A stretch of 64,000 nt of DNA from JAJDXO01 sp965213765 (GTDB taxonomy: Bacteria > Pseudomonadota > Alphaproteobacteria > Rhodospirillales > UBA2165): positions 4,464,001 through 4,528,000 of the forward strand of contig OZ243926.1 in assembly GCA_965213765.1 (NCBI GenBank), read 5' to 3'. Position 1 is the first letter of the stretch. Each line of letters begins with the position of its first letter. Below, one piece after another: positions 1 to 9,124 of the stretch. Made by a program: the position numbers and the translations under genes. The notes under the pieces were generated by a model. The model worked only from the letters and a program-made list of their open reading frames with translations, did not search any database and was not told the DNA's origin.

Positions 1-573
1 ACATGCTCGCCGAGAACGGTCTCACGTCTTGAACGGTATCGTCGTGTACACGACCGTGATGAACGCTCAACCTACCGTTATAACGTGTTTTTTTCCGGCG
101 CGACGACCGCTGCCGTGAGGGCTGAAGCGTGGGAAGCCGTGACAGACTCAGGCCTTTCTTTCACGGGTGGGTTGCAGCTTCGCAAATTCCGCGGTCAAAA
201 GGATAAGAGTTTTCGCGTCGCCAAACTACCGCATCGCGCTTACTTGAAGACACTGCTGGCGAGCAAGATCAATTTGGCGTTGGAGGGCTACGGCGAATTC
301 ACTTTTCGACACCTGGAGATCTGGTGCGCCGGTTCTTTCATGATCAGCACGAAGTCGTTACGAGACTTGACCCTGCCACTGAGTGCCCGGGAGGGTGAGC
401 ATTTTGTCGTTTTCGAAGACATCCAGGATTTACGGGACAAGCTCCTGTACTACGCCGCAAACGACCACGAGCGAGAGCGAATCGCCAAGGCCGGACGCAC
501 CATGTTCTTGCGCGATTACGATCCCGTCAAGCACGGCCAACAGATTCGCAAGGCGGTCGAGGAGCTGTGCTGA
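1..573 (+). CDS. Glycosyltransferase, C-terminal part (5' end outside window)
   Basis: The frame is open from base 1 to the TGA at 571-573, so the gene starts upstream of the window; the GTG at 85 is internal. The visible 190 residues resemble the second Rossmann domain of Glyco_trans_1_2-type sugar transferases: a FRHLEIWCAGSFM stretch (compare the usual RxFEIxAxGxFxL), then a VVFEDIQDLRDKLLYYAAN stretch and an IAKAGRTMFLRDY tail. These match the donor-binding and C-terminal helices of the family. The next glycosyltransferase overlaps its stop codon, so both are probably co-translated in a surface-polysaccharide operon. The sugar transferred cannot be told. Confidence 0.7.
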   Translation, partial: TCSPRTVSRLERYRRVHDRDERSTYRYNVFFSGATTAAVRAEAWEAVTDSGLSFTGGLQLRKFRGQKDKSFRVAKLPHRAYLKTLLASKINLALEGYGEFTFRHLEIWCAGSFMISTKSLRDLTLPLSAREGEHFVVFEDIQDLRDKLLYYAANDHERERIAKAGRTMFLRDYDPVKHGQQIRKAVEELC

Positions 574-1775
574 TGGGCGCAGGGAAAGACCCTTGCGACC
601 GGCAAATCCAACGCCCGCGAGGCGGACGGGAGCGATCCAAGCAGCGTTCTCACGATGTCGCCCTGGTTATTGGAGACCTGCGAGGCGGGGGGACGCAGCG
701 CGTCCTGACGCGGCTGGCCAACGACTGGGCAACCAGAGGATTGCGCGTATACGTCGTTACGCTTGCCGAGAGTGCCGGTGACAAGTATGCGCTGCATCCG
801 TCAGTCGACCGCGTGGCTCTGAATTCGGTTGGAGTATCGAGATCGAAGATCGTTGCCTTGATTTCCAATGCACGACGGCTCTTTCGCCTGAGGCAAGCGC
901 TGCGCCGCGCCAACGCCCCGGTCATCGTTTCCTTTCTCACCGTGGCCAGTGTTCTGACGATACTTGCCTCTGCCGGCCTGGCTTCCCGCATCGTCGTGTC
1001 TGAGCGCAACGACCCCGAGAAGCAGCGGTTGCCCTGGCCCTGGCCGCTGCTACGGCGTTGGTCCTACCCACACGCGCGGGTGGTCACAGCAAACACGCGC
1101 GGCGCGCTGGAATGGCTTCGCGGCTTCGTTCCAGCCTCCAGACTTCTTTTCGTGCCAAACCCTGTGAGCCGGCCACCGGTTACCGTTTGTCATGGCGACA
1201 GGGAGAAGGTAATCCTGACTATCGGTCGGTTGCACCACCAGAAGGCGCAAGATGTTCTCCTCAAGGCTTACGCGAAGGCGACCGCAGACGCCCCCGAGTG
1301 GCGCCTGACCATTGTCGGCGACGGGCCGGAAAAGTCGCAGTTGCACGACTTGGCCTCGCTGTTGGGTATCGCCGACCGCGTTCACTGGATCGAGTGGACG
1401 GACGATGTCGACTCGCTCTATCGCTCCTGCGGCATATTCGTGCTTTCCTCTCGCTACGAAGGCACCCCCAACGCGCTGCTCGAAGCGATGGCTCATGGAC
1501 TGCCGGTTATCGTAACCAATGCGTCGCCGGGCCCTCTTGAATACGTTGTCGACGACGCTACCGGCCTGGTCGTCACGCCCGACGACGTGGAGCAACTTGC
1601 CAATGCGTTAACGCGGTTGGCATCGAATGAAGATCTGAGGCGAGGCTTGGGCGCGTCTGCTCGCTCGATGATAGCGCAGTTCGACATGTACGCCGCCGAG
1701 GATGCTTGGCAAAAGGTGCTGGACATCTCGCTTTCTCGGACGGATACGCCAGACACTTTCAGGCAGGTGCTCTAG
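573..1775 (+). CDS. GT4 family glycosyltransferase
   Basis: A 400-residue GT-B fold enzyme. After a basic N-terminus it shows VALVIGDLRGGGTQRVL, the glycine-rich nucleotide-sugar loop of GT4 enzymes. The C-terminal domain shows TIGRLHHQKAQDVLL, then an EGTPNALLEAMAHGLPVI segment, the E-x7-E donor motif. The ATG at 573 overlaps the preceding stop as TGATG, and the stop at 1773-1775 lies 2 nt before the next ATG, so it sits inside a tight operon. It probably adds one sugar to a lipid-linked glycan at the inner face of the cytoplasmic membrane. Donor and acceptor are unknown. Confidence 0.88.
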   Translation: MGAGKDPCDRQIQRPRGGRERSKQRSHDVALVIGDLRGGGTQRVLTRLANDWATRGLRVYVVTLAESAGDKYALHPSVDRVALNSVGVSRSKIVALISNARRLFRLRQALRRANAPVIVSFLTVASVLTILASAGLASRIVVSERNDPEKQRLPWPWPLLRRWSYPHARVVTANTRGALEWLRGFVPASRLLFVPNPVSRPPVTVCHGDREKVILTIGRLHHQKAQDVLLKAYAKATADAPEWRLTIVGDGPEKSQLHDLASLLGIADRVHWIEWTDDVDSLYRSCGIFVLSSRYEGTPNALLEAMAHGLPVIVTNASPGPLEYVVDDATGLVVTPDDVEQLANALTRLASNEDLRRGLGASARSMIAQFDMYAAEDAWQKVLDISLSRTDTPDTFRQVL

Positions 1776-1777
1776 TG

Positions 1778-2611
1778 ATGAGTCCTGGCCAAGGCTTGGT
1801 GCGCAAAACCAGCTTGACCTTCAGGCTGCTCCGACATTACTGGCACAGACCACTATTGTGGTTCTCTATCGTTTCGCTGATAGCACACTCCATTCGTGCA
1901 CATCTGTTTGCCGGATCGATCGAACAACAACGGCAGCAATTGCAAGAGGAACGACAGTTGGCGGAACGCTGGTGCGCTGGGCGCGCAATTTCCCTGTCCG
2001 AGCTTGAACATTGCGACGTTTTTCCATTCAGCTTCAAGGCCATCGACGTAACTGAACGATTCAAGAATGAATTCGATTCGGCTACCGAGCGATTGAGAGC
2101 GTGTCCGGTTCGCCTCGGCGGGGCCGCCAATGTCACGCTCCTGTATTCGCTGGTAACAGGAATGGATGCGCGTCGAGTGCTCGAAAGCGGTGTGGCATAC
2201 GGGTGGTCCAGTTTATCATTTCTTTTGGGCCTCAAGGATACCGAAGAAGGGCGTCTCTGTAGTGTTGACAGCCCCTATCTTCTTCTCATGAACGATGATT
2301 GGGTCGGAGTGGCAGTGCCGCCGTCTCTGCGTTCGAAGTGGCACCTGCTACGCACGAGCGATCGAATCGGATTGACTTGGATTCGGCTTACGGAAGAGCC
2401 CTTTGATATCGCCCATTACGATTCAGACAAGTCACCCAAGGGACGCACTTTCGGCTACAGGACGATGTGGCAGTGCCTTCATCCCGGAGGAGTCCTGGTG
2501 TCCGACGATGTGGGTGACGACCTCAGCTTTAAACGCTTTTGTGCGAAAGTCGGAAAAGCACCACTGATCGTCAAGTGGAATGGAAAATATCAAGGATTTG
2601 TTTTGCGCTAA
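1778..2611 (+). CDS. Class I SAM-dependent methyltransferase
   Basis: A 277-residue protein. The ATG at 1778 is chosen because it follows the upstream stop by 2 nt; the longer frame upstream runs inside the glycosyltransferase. Residues 25-45 form a hydrophobic segment that may anchor it to the membrane. The methyltransferase core shows LESGVAYGWSSLSFLLG (SAM-binding loop I), an SVDSP acidic strand end, HYDSDKSPKG and LHPGGVLVSDDV, as in Methyltransf_24 proteins of polysaccharide clusters. It may methylate a sugar in the glycan built here; that is inferred from context. Confidence 0.75.
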   Translation: MSPGQGLVRKTSLTFRLLRHYWHRPLLWFSIVSLIAHSIRAHLFAGSIEQQRQQLQEERQLAERWCAGRAISLSELEHCDVFPFSFKAIDVTERFKNEFDSATERLRACPVRLGGAANVTLLYSLVTGMDARRVLESGVAYGWSSLSFLLGLKDTEEGRLCSVDSPYLLLMNDDWVGVAVPPSLRSKWHLLRTSDRIGLTWIRLTEEPFDIAHYDSDKSPKGRTFGYRTMWQCLHPGGVLVSDDVGDDLSFKRFCAKVGKAPLIVKWNGKYQGFVLR

Positions 2612-2639
2612 TTGTTTGCGTATGTGACAGGAGACCGGG

Positions 2640-3773
2640 TTGCGGCGTGTGTTGATTCCTTTTGTCGGAGATGGTGTCGGCGGTAGCCATATCTCGGCCC
2701 TGGAGCTGGTACGGGGGCTCGATCACAGGCGGTACAATGCAGTCGTGGCGATTCACCAGGAGGGCCGCTTGCGGAACTATGTTGAAACGCGAGGGATTGC
2801 TGCTGAGCATGCACCGGCATGGACACGCGATCCGTTCAGCGGTGATCGTGTAAAGGATGTTGTCGCTACTCTCTGCCTACTGCCCCGTCTGATTTCATTT
2901 CTTCGGCGACGACGCATCGATATCGTTCACACCCAAGATGCGCGCATGCACTTCCTCTGGACTCGTGCCGCCAAGGTAGCTGGGGTGAAGTGCGTACTCC
3001 ATCTGAGAGCAGCGAGGCAGTCACGTATCGGGTACTCGTCGAAATGCGCCGATGAAATAATAGCGGTTTCGAAGTATGCAAGAGATCAATATTCGGAGAA
3101 AATCAGAAAAAGATGCAAGGTTATCACCAATCCATTCACGCCAGTGCAGTGCGATATGGATCGAGAAACTTGCCGGAGGGAGGTGCTGAGGGCCAGTTTC
3201 CCGGCACCGCAGGTCAGTGCAGTTGTCGGCTATGTGGCCAATTTCATGGAGCGCAAGAGACCCGTCGTATTCATTGAAATAGCGCGGCGGTTGCGGGAGC
3301 GGTATGACGAACGAATTGTTTTTCCGATGTATGGGGAGACGGACGGTACCCGCGACCGGAGCATAAAGGAGGCAGTGGTCGAGAGGATCGAGAGGTACGG
3401 TCTCACAACACAGTGCATGCTGATGGGGCCGGAATACCCGATCGAGCCGCGGATGATGGGCCTCGATGTGCTGGTGGCCCCGGCCGTCGGGGAGCCGCTC
3501 GGACGAACCCTTGTCGAGGCCATGCTGTGCGGCACGCCGGTCGTCGCAGCGGACGACGGCGGCAATCGTGAAATCATTCGTCATGGCGAGACCGGTTTCC
3601 TGGTGCAGCCGGACAACCCCGATGCATTCGCGGTTGCGGTGGCGGACCTTCTCGAAAATCCCCGGCTTGCGGATGCCGTCGCCACCGCCGCCAAGGAGGA
3701 GGCTTTGCAAAAGTTCTCCGTCGAGGCCCATGTGGAGAAGGTTCAGGCGGTCTATGATGCCGTGTTACGCTAA
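2640..3773 (+). CDS. GT4 family glycosyltransferase
   Basis: A 377-residue GT-B glycosyltransferase. The likely start is TTG at 2640, preceded at good distance by AGGAGA; the product begins LRRVLIPFVGDGVGGSHIS. It has the GYVANFMERKRP segment that opens the second domain, and EPLGRTLVEAMLCGTPVV, the E-x7-E donor motif, near residue 285. It continues the row of GT4 genes on the same strand with short gaps, which fits sequential assembly of one repeat unit. Specificity cannot be read from the sequence. Confidence 0.85.
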   Translation: MRRVLIPFVGDGVGGSHISALELVRGLDHRRYNAVVAIHQEGRLRNYVETRGIAAEHAPAWTRDPFSGDRVKDVVATLCLLPRLISFLRRRRIDIVHTQDARMHFLWTRAAKVAGVKCVLHLRAARQSRIGYSSKCADEIIAVSKYARDQYSEKIRKRCKVITNPFTPVQCDMDRETCRREVLRASFPAPQVSAVVGYVANFMERKRPVVFIEIARRLRERYDERIVFPMYGETDGTRDRSIKEAVVERIERYGLTTQCMLMGPEYPIEPRMMGLDVLVAPAVGEPLGRTLVEAMLCGTPVVAADDGGNREIIRHGETGFLVQPDNPDAFAVAVADLLENPRLADAVATAAKEEALQKFSVEAHVEKVQAVYDAVLR

Positions 3774-3809
3774 TCATGCGCTCGTCCCCAGTGGTCGACC
3801 GCCGTACGA

Positions 3810-4892
3810 ATGATGCCTGCTACGCGCCCCGGAGTTGTCCTCGTTCTCCCCTCCTTCGCTGGCGGCGGTGCCGAACGGGTATCGCTATCACTGATCGCGG
3901 GCTTGGCGCCTGAGGCCGGGACTGTTGTGGTGTTCAGTCGCCAAGGGCCGCTTCGCTCACTATTACCGACGGGGATGCACGTCCACGATATCGACAGGCC
4001 GCGGCTGCGCCGCGCGTGGCCGGTATTGCTGCGCTGGCTGCAGGAAGCTCGGCCCGGCGTGGTGTTTTCGACATTCGGCCACGTCAATCTGGCGCTGCTC
4101 GCGATGCGACCGCTATTGCCGAGCCGCACACGCCTTGTCATTCGCGAGGCCAACACGCCGTCGCTCGCCTTGAAGCGTGGGCAAGTGCCCGTGCCAACGC
4201 TGATGCGGCACGCCTATCGGCTGCTGTATCCGACCGCCGACCTGGTGCTGTGCCAGCACCAATCGATGGCAAGAGAGATGCACACCCATTTCAGCGTACC
4301 CGCCGAACGGACGTCCGTCTTGCCAAATCCCGTGGATAGTGTATGCGTCCGCGCCGGATCGCCGCGCCGGGAGCCTGGTCCCGGCCGGCGATTCGTTGCC
4401 GCGGGGCGATTGACGCATCAGAAGGGTTTCGACCGGTTGATCGACATGGTCGCGGGCGGCGACTCGGACGACCGACTGTGCGTCTTCGGCGAAGGGCCCG
4501 ATCGCGCCGCGATCGAGGCCCGTTCACGGGCGCTGGGCATGGCCGAACGTATCCGTTTCGCAGGCTTCGAGCCCTCACCCTGGTGCTCCTATGCCGGTGC
4601 CGATGCGATGTTGGTGCCCTCCCGTTGGGAAGGCCTGCCGAATGTCGCGCTGGAAGCGCTCGCATGCGGAACACCGGTGATAGCGACACCGGAAGCGGGC
4701 GGCATTGCAGAGGTCTCGGCGGCGGCTCCGGCAGGCGCGGTGACGGTCGCACCGTGGGGCGAATCCTTTCGCAACGCTCTGGCGCGGGTGGTCCCTTCGC
4801 CCGGCCACGACATGCGCCCGTCGCTCCTGCCCAAATGTTATGAGCGCGACCGCGTGATCCCGCGTTTCCGACACCTGATCGGTGCTGCATGA
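3810..4892 (+). CDS. GT4 family glycosyltransferase
   Basis: A 360-residue GT4 enzyme. The N-terminus carries VLVLPSFAGGGAERVSL, the nucleotide-sugar loop (GGGAE) seen in WbpY- and WcaC-like enzymes. The C-terminal domain has AAGRLTHQKGFDRLIDM and a WEGLPNVALEALACGTPVI donor-site stretch. Two ATGs stand together at 3810 and 3813. The stop overlaps the start region of a broken GT4 copy by 4 nt. It is expected at the cytoplasmic membrane as part of glycan chain assembly. Confidence 0.87.
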   Translation: MMPATRPGVVLVLPSFAGGGAERVSLSLIAGLAPEAGTVVVFSRQGPLRSLLPTGMHVHDIDRPRLRRAWPVLLRWLQEARPGVVFSTFGHVNLALLAMRPLLPSRTRLVIREANTPSLALKRGQVPVPTLMRHAYRLLYPTADLVLCQHQSMAREMHTHFSVPAERTSVLPNPVDSVCVRAGSPRREPGPGRRFVAAGRLTHQKGFDRLIDMVAGGDSDDRLCVFGEGPDRAAIEARSRALGMAERIRFAGFEPSPWCSYAGADAMLVPSRWEGLPNVALEALACGTPVIATPEAGGIAEVSAAAPAGAVTVAPWGESFRNALARVVPSPGHDMRPSLLPKCYERDRVIPRFRHLIGAA

Positions 4893-5539
4893 CCGAGCCG
4901 ACGACGATCTTCGGTTACGCGGCCTTTGCTCGCGCGTGCCTCGGGCTCCGCCCGATCCTGGCTCGACGGCATCGACCCGGTGGCTGTCGGTTCCGGGCGC
5001 CTGAGGCGGACCTTCCTGCCGCTCCACCGGCTGATCCGCCGTTAGCGGCCGGAACTCGTCTATTCGACCATGGTGGGCGCGAACATCGTCGCCGCAGCGA
5101 GCTGATCGAGGGCTGCCGCCTGGAGCCGGAACACGTGGTCGCGATCTACAATCCGGTGGATGTCGACGATTTTCGCAAGCGCGCCCATGGCAGTGCGTGC
5201 CCGTGGTCGGGCGAGGGATCAATGGTTGTCGTGGTCGGGCCCCCGGTGCGTTAGAAGGGATTCGATTTCCTGCTGCACGCCTTCGCCAAACTACGCACAA
5301 ACGATGCAGGCGTTGCGATCCTCGGCGAAGAGTCCGACCGCGAAGCACTGATGAGGTGCGCGGGTGAGTTGGGCCTAGCGCAGCGGATCGTCATGCCGGG
5401 CCACGTCACCGATATCGCGGCCTTGGACCGGGTGCTTGGCGACGGCGAGCTCGTCGCGGGCCAGTGTGCCGGCACGCCGGAGGAGGTGCGTCCCGCCGGC
5501 GTTCCGATGAGACGCCTCAATCGAAAAGTGCACGCATGA
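4889..5539 (+). pseudogene. Decayed GT4 glycosyltransferase
   Basis: Recognisable GT4 peptides are spread over two frames with stops. One frame reads RTFLPLHRLIRR, TAG (5043-5045), RPELVYSTMVGANIVAAAS. After a shift near 5100 a second frame reads RLEPEHVVAIYNPVDVDDF, then VVVVGPPVR, TAG (5252-5254), KGFDFLLHAFAKLR and AILGEESDREALM. The second TAG stands where family members have glutamine before KGFDFL, so it looks like a CAG to TAG change. The part after about 5420 no longer resembles the EGxPxxxxEA donor site. The gene sits between an intact GT4 gene and pseB, overlapping both by 4 nt. Confidence 0.75.
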
Positions 5540-6558
5540 TTAGAGAATTCGCCTCCGGCTCCGCCGCTGCCGGGATCGACGGCAAGGGCATCCTGATCAC
5601 CGGGGGCACCGGCTCCTTCGGCCGTAAGATGGCCGAAACCCTGCTTGCCCGTCATGCGCCGCGCCGGCTGGTGATCTTCTCGCGCGACGAGTTCAAGCAG
5701 GTCGAGATGGAGCGCGGCCTGGCAGCGGGTGAGCACCAGGCGCTGCGCTACTTCATCGGCGACGTGCGCGACCGCGACCGGCTGCGCATGGCCATGCGCG
5801 ACATCGACATCGTGATCCACGCTGCCGCGCTGAAGCACGTGCCGACCGCCGAGTACAACCCCATCGAGTGCATCCACACCAACGTGCTGGGCGCGGAGAA
5901 CGTGATCCAGGCTGCCATCGACGTCGGCGTCGAAAAGGTGATCGCGTTGTCGACGGATAAGGCGGCGAGCCCGGTTAATCTCTACGGCGCCTCGAAGCTC
6001 GCGGCCGACAAGCTCTTCGTCGCCGGCAACGCGCTGGCCGGTACCGGGGGAACCCGCTTCTCCGTCGTACGCTACGGCAACGTCGTGGGCTCGCGTGGCT
6101 CGGTGGTGCCGCTTTTCCGCCGCCTCGTCGCCGACGGGGTGGACGCACTCCCCATCACCGACCCGCGCATGACACGCTTCTGGATCACGCTGGGGCAGGG
6201 CGTTGACTTCTTGCTCTCCTGCCTACCTGCGATGACCGGGGGTGAAATTTTCGTGCCGAAGATCCCGAGCATGCGCGTGGTCGATCTTGCGCACTGCCTC
6301 GCGCCCGATCTGCCGCACCGGATCGTCGGCATCCGCCCCGGCGAGAAGCTGCACGAGGTGCTGATCACCGAGGACGATAGCCGCACGACCATCGTCGCCC
6401 ATGATCGCTACGTCATCCAGCCGTCCTTCGGCCTCGCCGGCCGGAGCGCCGCACTCTCCGATACCGAGCCCGCACCGGAAGGCTTCCGCTACGCCAGCGA
6501 CACCAACGAGGAGTGGCTGGACGAGGCGCGGATGCACCAGCTGATCGAGACCGCATGA
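5536..6558 (+). CDS. pseB: UDP-GlcNAc 4,6-dehydratase (inverting), PseB-like
   Basis: A 340-residue short-chain dehydrogenase fold enzyme of the CapD/FlaA1/PseB group. It shows ILITGGTGSFGRKM (NADP-binding loop, about residues 17-30), HAAALKHVPTAEYNP (the characteristic AALKHVP signature), ALSTDKAASPVNLYGASK with the S-T-D-K and Y-x3-K catalytic residues, and GIRPGEKLHEVLI near the C-terminus. ATG at 5536 is used; longer versions run into the upstream pseudogene. It should convert UDP-GlcNAc to a 4-keto-6-deoxy-L-arabino sugar, the substrate of the aminotransferase that overlaps it by ATGA. No PseH, PseG or PseI homologue is seen in the window. Confidence 0.9.
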   Translation: MIREFASGSAAAGIDGKGILITGGTGSFGRKMAETLLARHAPRRLVIFSRDEFKQVEMERGLAAGEHQALRYFIGDVRDRDRLRMAMRDIDIVIHAAALKHVPTAEYNPIECIHTNVLGAENVIQAAIDVGVEKVIALSTDKAASPVNLYGASKLAADKLFVAGNALAGTGGTRFSVVRYGNVVGSRGSVVPLFRRLVADGVDALPITDPRMTRFWITLGQGVDFLLSCLPAMTGGEIFVPKIPSMRVVDLAHCLAPDLPHRIVGIRPGEKLHEVLITEDDSRTTIVAHDRYVIQPSFGLAGRSAALSDTEPAPEGFRYASDTNEEWLDEARMHQLIETA

Positions 6559-7760
6559 CGGCGCTCCTGCCTTACGGTCGACACGGCATCGACGACGGCG
6601 ACATCGCCGCGGTCGAGAAGGTTCTGCGCGGCGAGTTCTTGACCACGGGCCCTACCGTTGCCGCCTTCGAGAGCGCGCTTGCCGAAGCCGTGGGCGCGCC
6701 CGGTGCGGTGGCCTGCTCCAGCGGCACCGCGGCACTCCACCTCGCCGCCATGAGCATTGGGCTCGGCCCCGGCGATGCGGCGGTTGTTCCCGCGATCACC
6801 TTTCTCGCCACCGCCACCGCCGTCCGCTTGACCGGGGCGGAGGTGCTGTTCGCCGACGTCGATCCCGACACGGGACTGATGGACGCCGATCACATGGCCA
6901 CCGCCATGGGGAACGCCGGCGACCTGCGGGTTCGCGCGGTGTTTCCTGTGCACCTTGCCGGCCAGTCGGCAGCGATGGACAAGATCGCCATGCTCGCCGA
7001 TGCGCGCAGTCTCGCCATCGTCGAGGACGCCTGTCACGCGCTCGGTTCGAGCTACGAGACGCCGGACGGCGCATCGGTACGGATAGGGCAGGCCGACCAC
7101 GGGGGACTTGCGGCCTTCTCGTTCCATCCCGTAAAGACTATTGCCATGGGCGAAGGAGGCGCCCTTACGGGCCAGGACCGCACGCTCCTGGAGCGGGCTG
7201 GCCGGCTCCGCAATCACGGCTTGACGCGGGAGCCCGCCGCCTTCACCGAGTCCACGCTCGCCTTCGACGACGAGGGTGCGGCGAACCCGTGGCACTACGA
7301 AATGCTCGAGCCCGGCCTGAACTACCGGGCGAGCGACATCCACTGCGCCCTCGGCCTGAGCCAGCTCGGCAAGCTCGAACGCTTCGTCGCCCGGCGGCGG
7401 ACCCTGGCGGCGGTCTATGACGAGCGGCTCGCGGAGCTTGACCCGCTGGTGAGGCCGCTCGCGCGGCGCTCAGGGTGCACGCCCGCCTGGCACCTCTACG
7501 TGGTGCTGATCGACTTCGCCGCCGCCGGCACCTCGCGGCGGTGCGTGATGGAGGCACTCCGCGCCGACGGGATCGGCTCGCAGGTGCACTACATCCCCGT
7601 ACACTTGCAGCCCTACTACCGGCAACGCTACGGCGCCCAGTCCCTGCCCGGCGCCATGCGCTACTTCGAGCGTTGCCTCTCGCTGCCGCTCTTCCCGGCG
7701 ATGGCCGACGACGACGTGGACCGTGTCGTCCGTGCCCTGGTGCGGGCGCTCGGCCGTTGA
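6555..7760 (+). CDS. pseC: UDP-4-amino-4,6-dideoxy-sugar aminotransferase, PseC-like
   Basis: A 401-residue DegT/DnrJ/EryC1 aminotransferase. It opens with LPYGRHGIDDGDIAAVEKVL and FLTTGPTVAAFE as in PseC. It has the CSSGTAALHLA cofactor-phosphate loop, VEDACHALGSSY with the PLP-contacting aspartate, and AFSFHPVKTIAMGEGG carrying the Schiff-base lysine at about residue 193. HYIPVHLQPYYRQRYG ends the active-site region. ATG at 6555 overlaps the pseB stop (ATGA). Together the two enzymes would supply UDP-4-amino-4,6-dideoxy-N-acetyl-beta-L-altrosamine or a close relative. Confidence 0.9.
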   Translation: MTALLPYGRHGIDDGDIAAVEKVLRGEFLTTGPTVAAFESALAEAVGAPGAVACSSGTAALHLAAMSIGLGPGDAAVVPAITFLATATAVRLTGAEVLFADVDPDTGLMDADHMATAMGNAGDLRVRAVFPVHLAGQSAAMDKIAMLADARSLAIVEDACHALGSSYETPDGASVRIGQADHGGLAAFSFHPVKTIAMGEGGALTGQDRTLLERAGRLRNHGLTREPAAFTESTLAFDDEGAANPWHYEMLEPGLNYRASDIHCALGLSQLGKLERFVARRRTLAAVYDERLAELDPLVRPLARRSGCTPAWHLYVVLIDFAAAGTSRRCVMEALRADGIGSQVHYIPVHLQPYYRQRYGAQSLPGAMRYFERCLSLPLFPAMADDDVDRVVRALVRALGR

Positions 7761-7922
7761 AGGCGATCACGGCGTTTCGCCATTCTGCGCTGCGCGGCTG
7801 ACCGAAGATCAGAACGGTCACGGACGATCAGGGCCACACGCCGCGATGACACTCGAACAATTTCTGACCTTCGTGACACGCTGCGCCTTCGTCCACCACA
7901 CCTGGGTTGGCAGGCGCAATCC
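7761..7922 (+). other. Spacer without a supported gene
   Basis: This 162-base gap separates pseC from the next glycosyltransferase, whereas most neighbours overlap. A short stretch from 7845 reads MTLEQFLTFVTRCAFVHH but has no good ribosome-binding site and ends at the next start codon. It may be the scar of a lost gene. Confidence 0.3.
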
Positions 7923-9116
7923 ATGACCGCCGCCGGCGCACCACCCATCGAGGTCATGCACGTGGTCACGTCACTGGATGTGGGCGGGGCCGAGACCGTG
8001 CTGGCCCGGCTCGTCGCCGGCGATGAGCCAGGCACGGTCTCTCACAACGTGGTAAGCCTCAAGCCGGGCGGCGCGTTGCGCACGCGCCTGGAGGCCGACG
8101 GGATTTCCGTCCGGGATCTCGGAATCGAACACAACAGGGACGCGCCCGGGGGGCTGCTGCGCCTCGCTGCGGCCATCCGCGAAATGCGGCCCGCGGTGGT
8201 GCACAGCTGGCTCTATCACGCCGATCTGTTGGCAACGCTGGCGCTTGCCCTCTCGGGCCGGCGGTGTGCGACCCGCTTGGTCTGGGGAGTCAGGTGCTCG
8301 GACATGGAGATGCACCGGTACGCGCACGGCTCCCGCCTCGTCCTGAAGCTGCTGCCGCGCCTCTCGCGGCAGGCGGATCTCGTTCTTTGCAACGCCGAGG
8401 CGGGCCGCGCGGTGCACCAGCAGCTGGGATACCGGCCGGCGCGCTGGAAGGTCGTGCCCAACGGCGTGGACCCGGAGCGCTTCCGGCCCCGGCCCGACGA
8501 GCGCGCGGCGATCCGCGACGAACTCGGACTGAACGACGAGCACTTCGTCGTTGGTATGTGCGCCCGCATCGATCCGGCGAAGGATCACACCACCTTCGTG
8601 AAGGCCGCCGCTGCTTTTGCCGGGACCCTGCCCGAGGCCCGCTTCGTCCTGGTCGGCGCGAGGACCGACGAGCCGGGATGGGCGCTGGAGCGGACAATCG
8701 AGGCGGCGGGCCTTTCCGGGCGATTCGTGCGTCTGGGAGTCCGCGAGGACATCCCCCGGCTCCACGCAGCGCTCGACGTCGCAACCCTGAGCTCGGCGTT
8801 CGGCGAGGCCTTCCCCAACGTGCTGGTTGAGGCCATGGCCTGCAGCGTGCCCTGCGTCGCGACCGATGTCGGCGACAGCGCCGCCATTGTCGCCGATACC
8901 GGCTTCATCGTTCCTCCCCGTGACCCCGCAGCGCTCGCCGCGGCGTGGGAGCGGCTCCGGAGCGAGGGGCACGACGGTCGTGCGGCGCGCGGTGCAGCGG
9001 CGAGGCGGCGGGTTTCAGATTGTTATTCCCTGGCCTCGATGATCGGGGCCTATCACGCGCTCTACGGCGAACTTACAGCGGCCGGCGGCGCGAAATACAC
9101 GTCGCGCGGGACCTGA
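7923..9116 (+). CDS. GT4 family glycosyltransferase
   Basis: A 397-residue GT4 enzyme. VMHVVTSLDVGGAETVL (about residues 12-28) is the classical GGAE nucleotide-sugar loop. VVPNGVDPERFRP opens the second domain, MCARIDPAKDHTTFV follows, and SAFGEAFPNVLVEAMACSVPCV is the E-x7-E donor site. It resembles PelF/WbnK-type transferases that act on lipid-linked intermediates in the cytoplasm. The stop lies 8 nt before the asnB start, so the two are probably one transcript. Confidence 0.88.
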   Translation: MTAAGAPPIEVMHVVTSLDVGGAETVLARLVAGDEPGTVSHNVVSLKPGGALRTRLEADGISVRDLGIEHNRDAPGGLLRLAAAIREMRPAVVHSWLYHADLLATLALALSGRRCATRLVWGVRCSDMEMHRYAHGSRLVLKLLPRLSRQADLVLCNAEAGRAVHQQLGYRPARWKVVPNGVDPERFRPRPDERAAIRDELGLNDEHFVVGMCARIDPAKDHTTFVKAAAAFAGTLPEARFVLVGARTDEPGWALERTIEAAGLSGRFVRLGVREDIPRLHAALDVATLSSAFGEAFPNVLVEAMACSVPCVATDVGDSAAIVADTGFIVPPRDPAALAAAWERLRSEGHDGRAARGAAARRRVSDCYSLASMIGAYHALYGELTAAGGAKYTSRGT

Positions 9117-9124
9117 GCGGGACC

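Noticed and set aside
5043..5254. Amber codon recoding in the GT4 pseudogene
   Set aside because: Two TAGs replace plausible Glu/Gln codons, but the frameshift and the lost donor motif indicate decay, and no suppressor evidence is present.
7723..7926. Short frame between pseC and the next glycosyltransferase
   Set aside because: Mostly read-through from the pseC coding region in another frame; no recognisable domain or ribosome-binding site.
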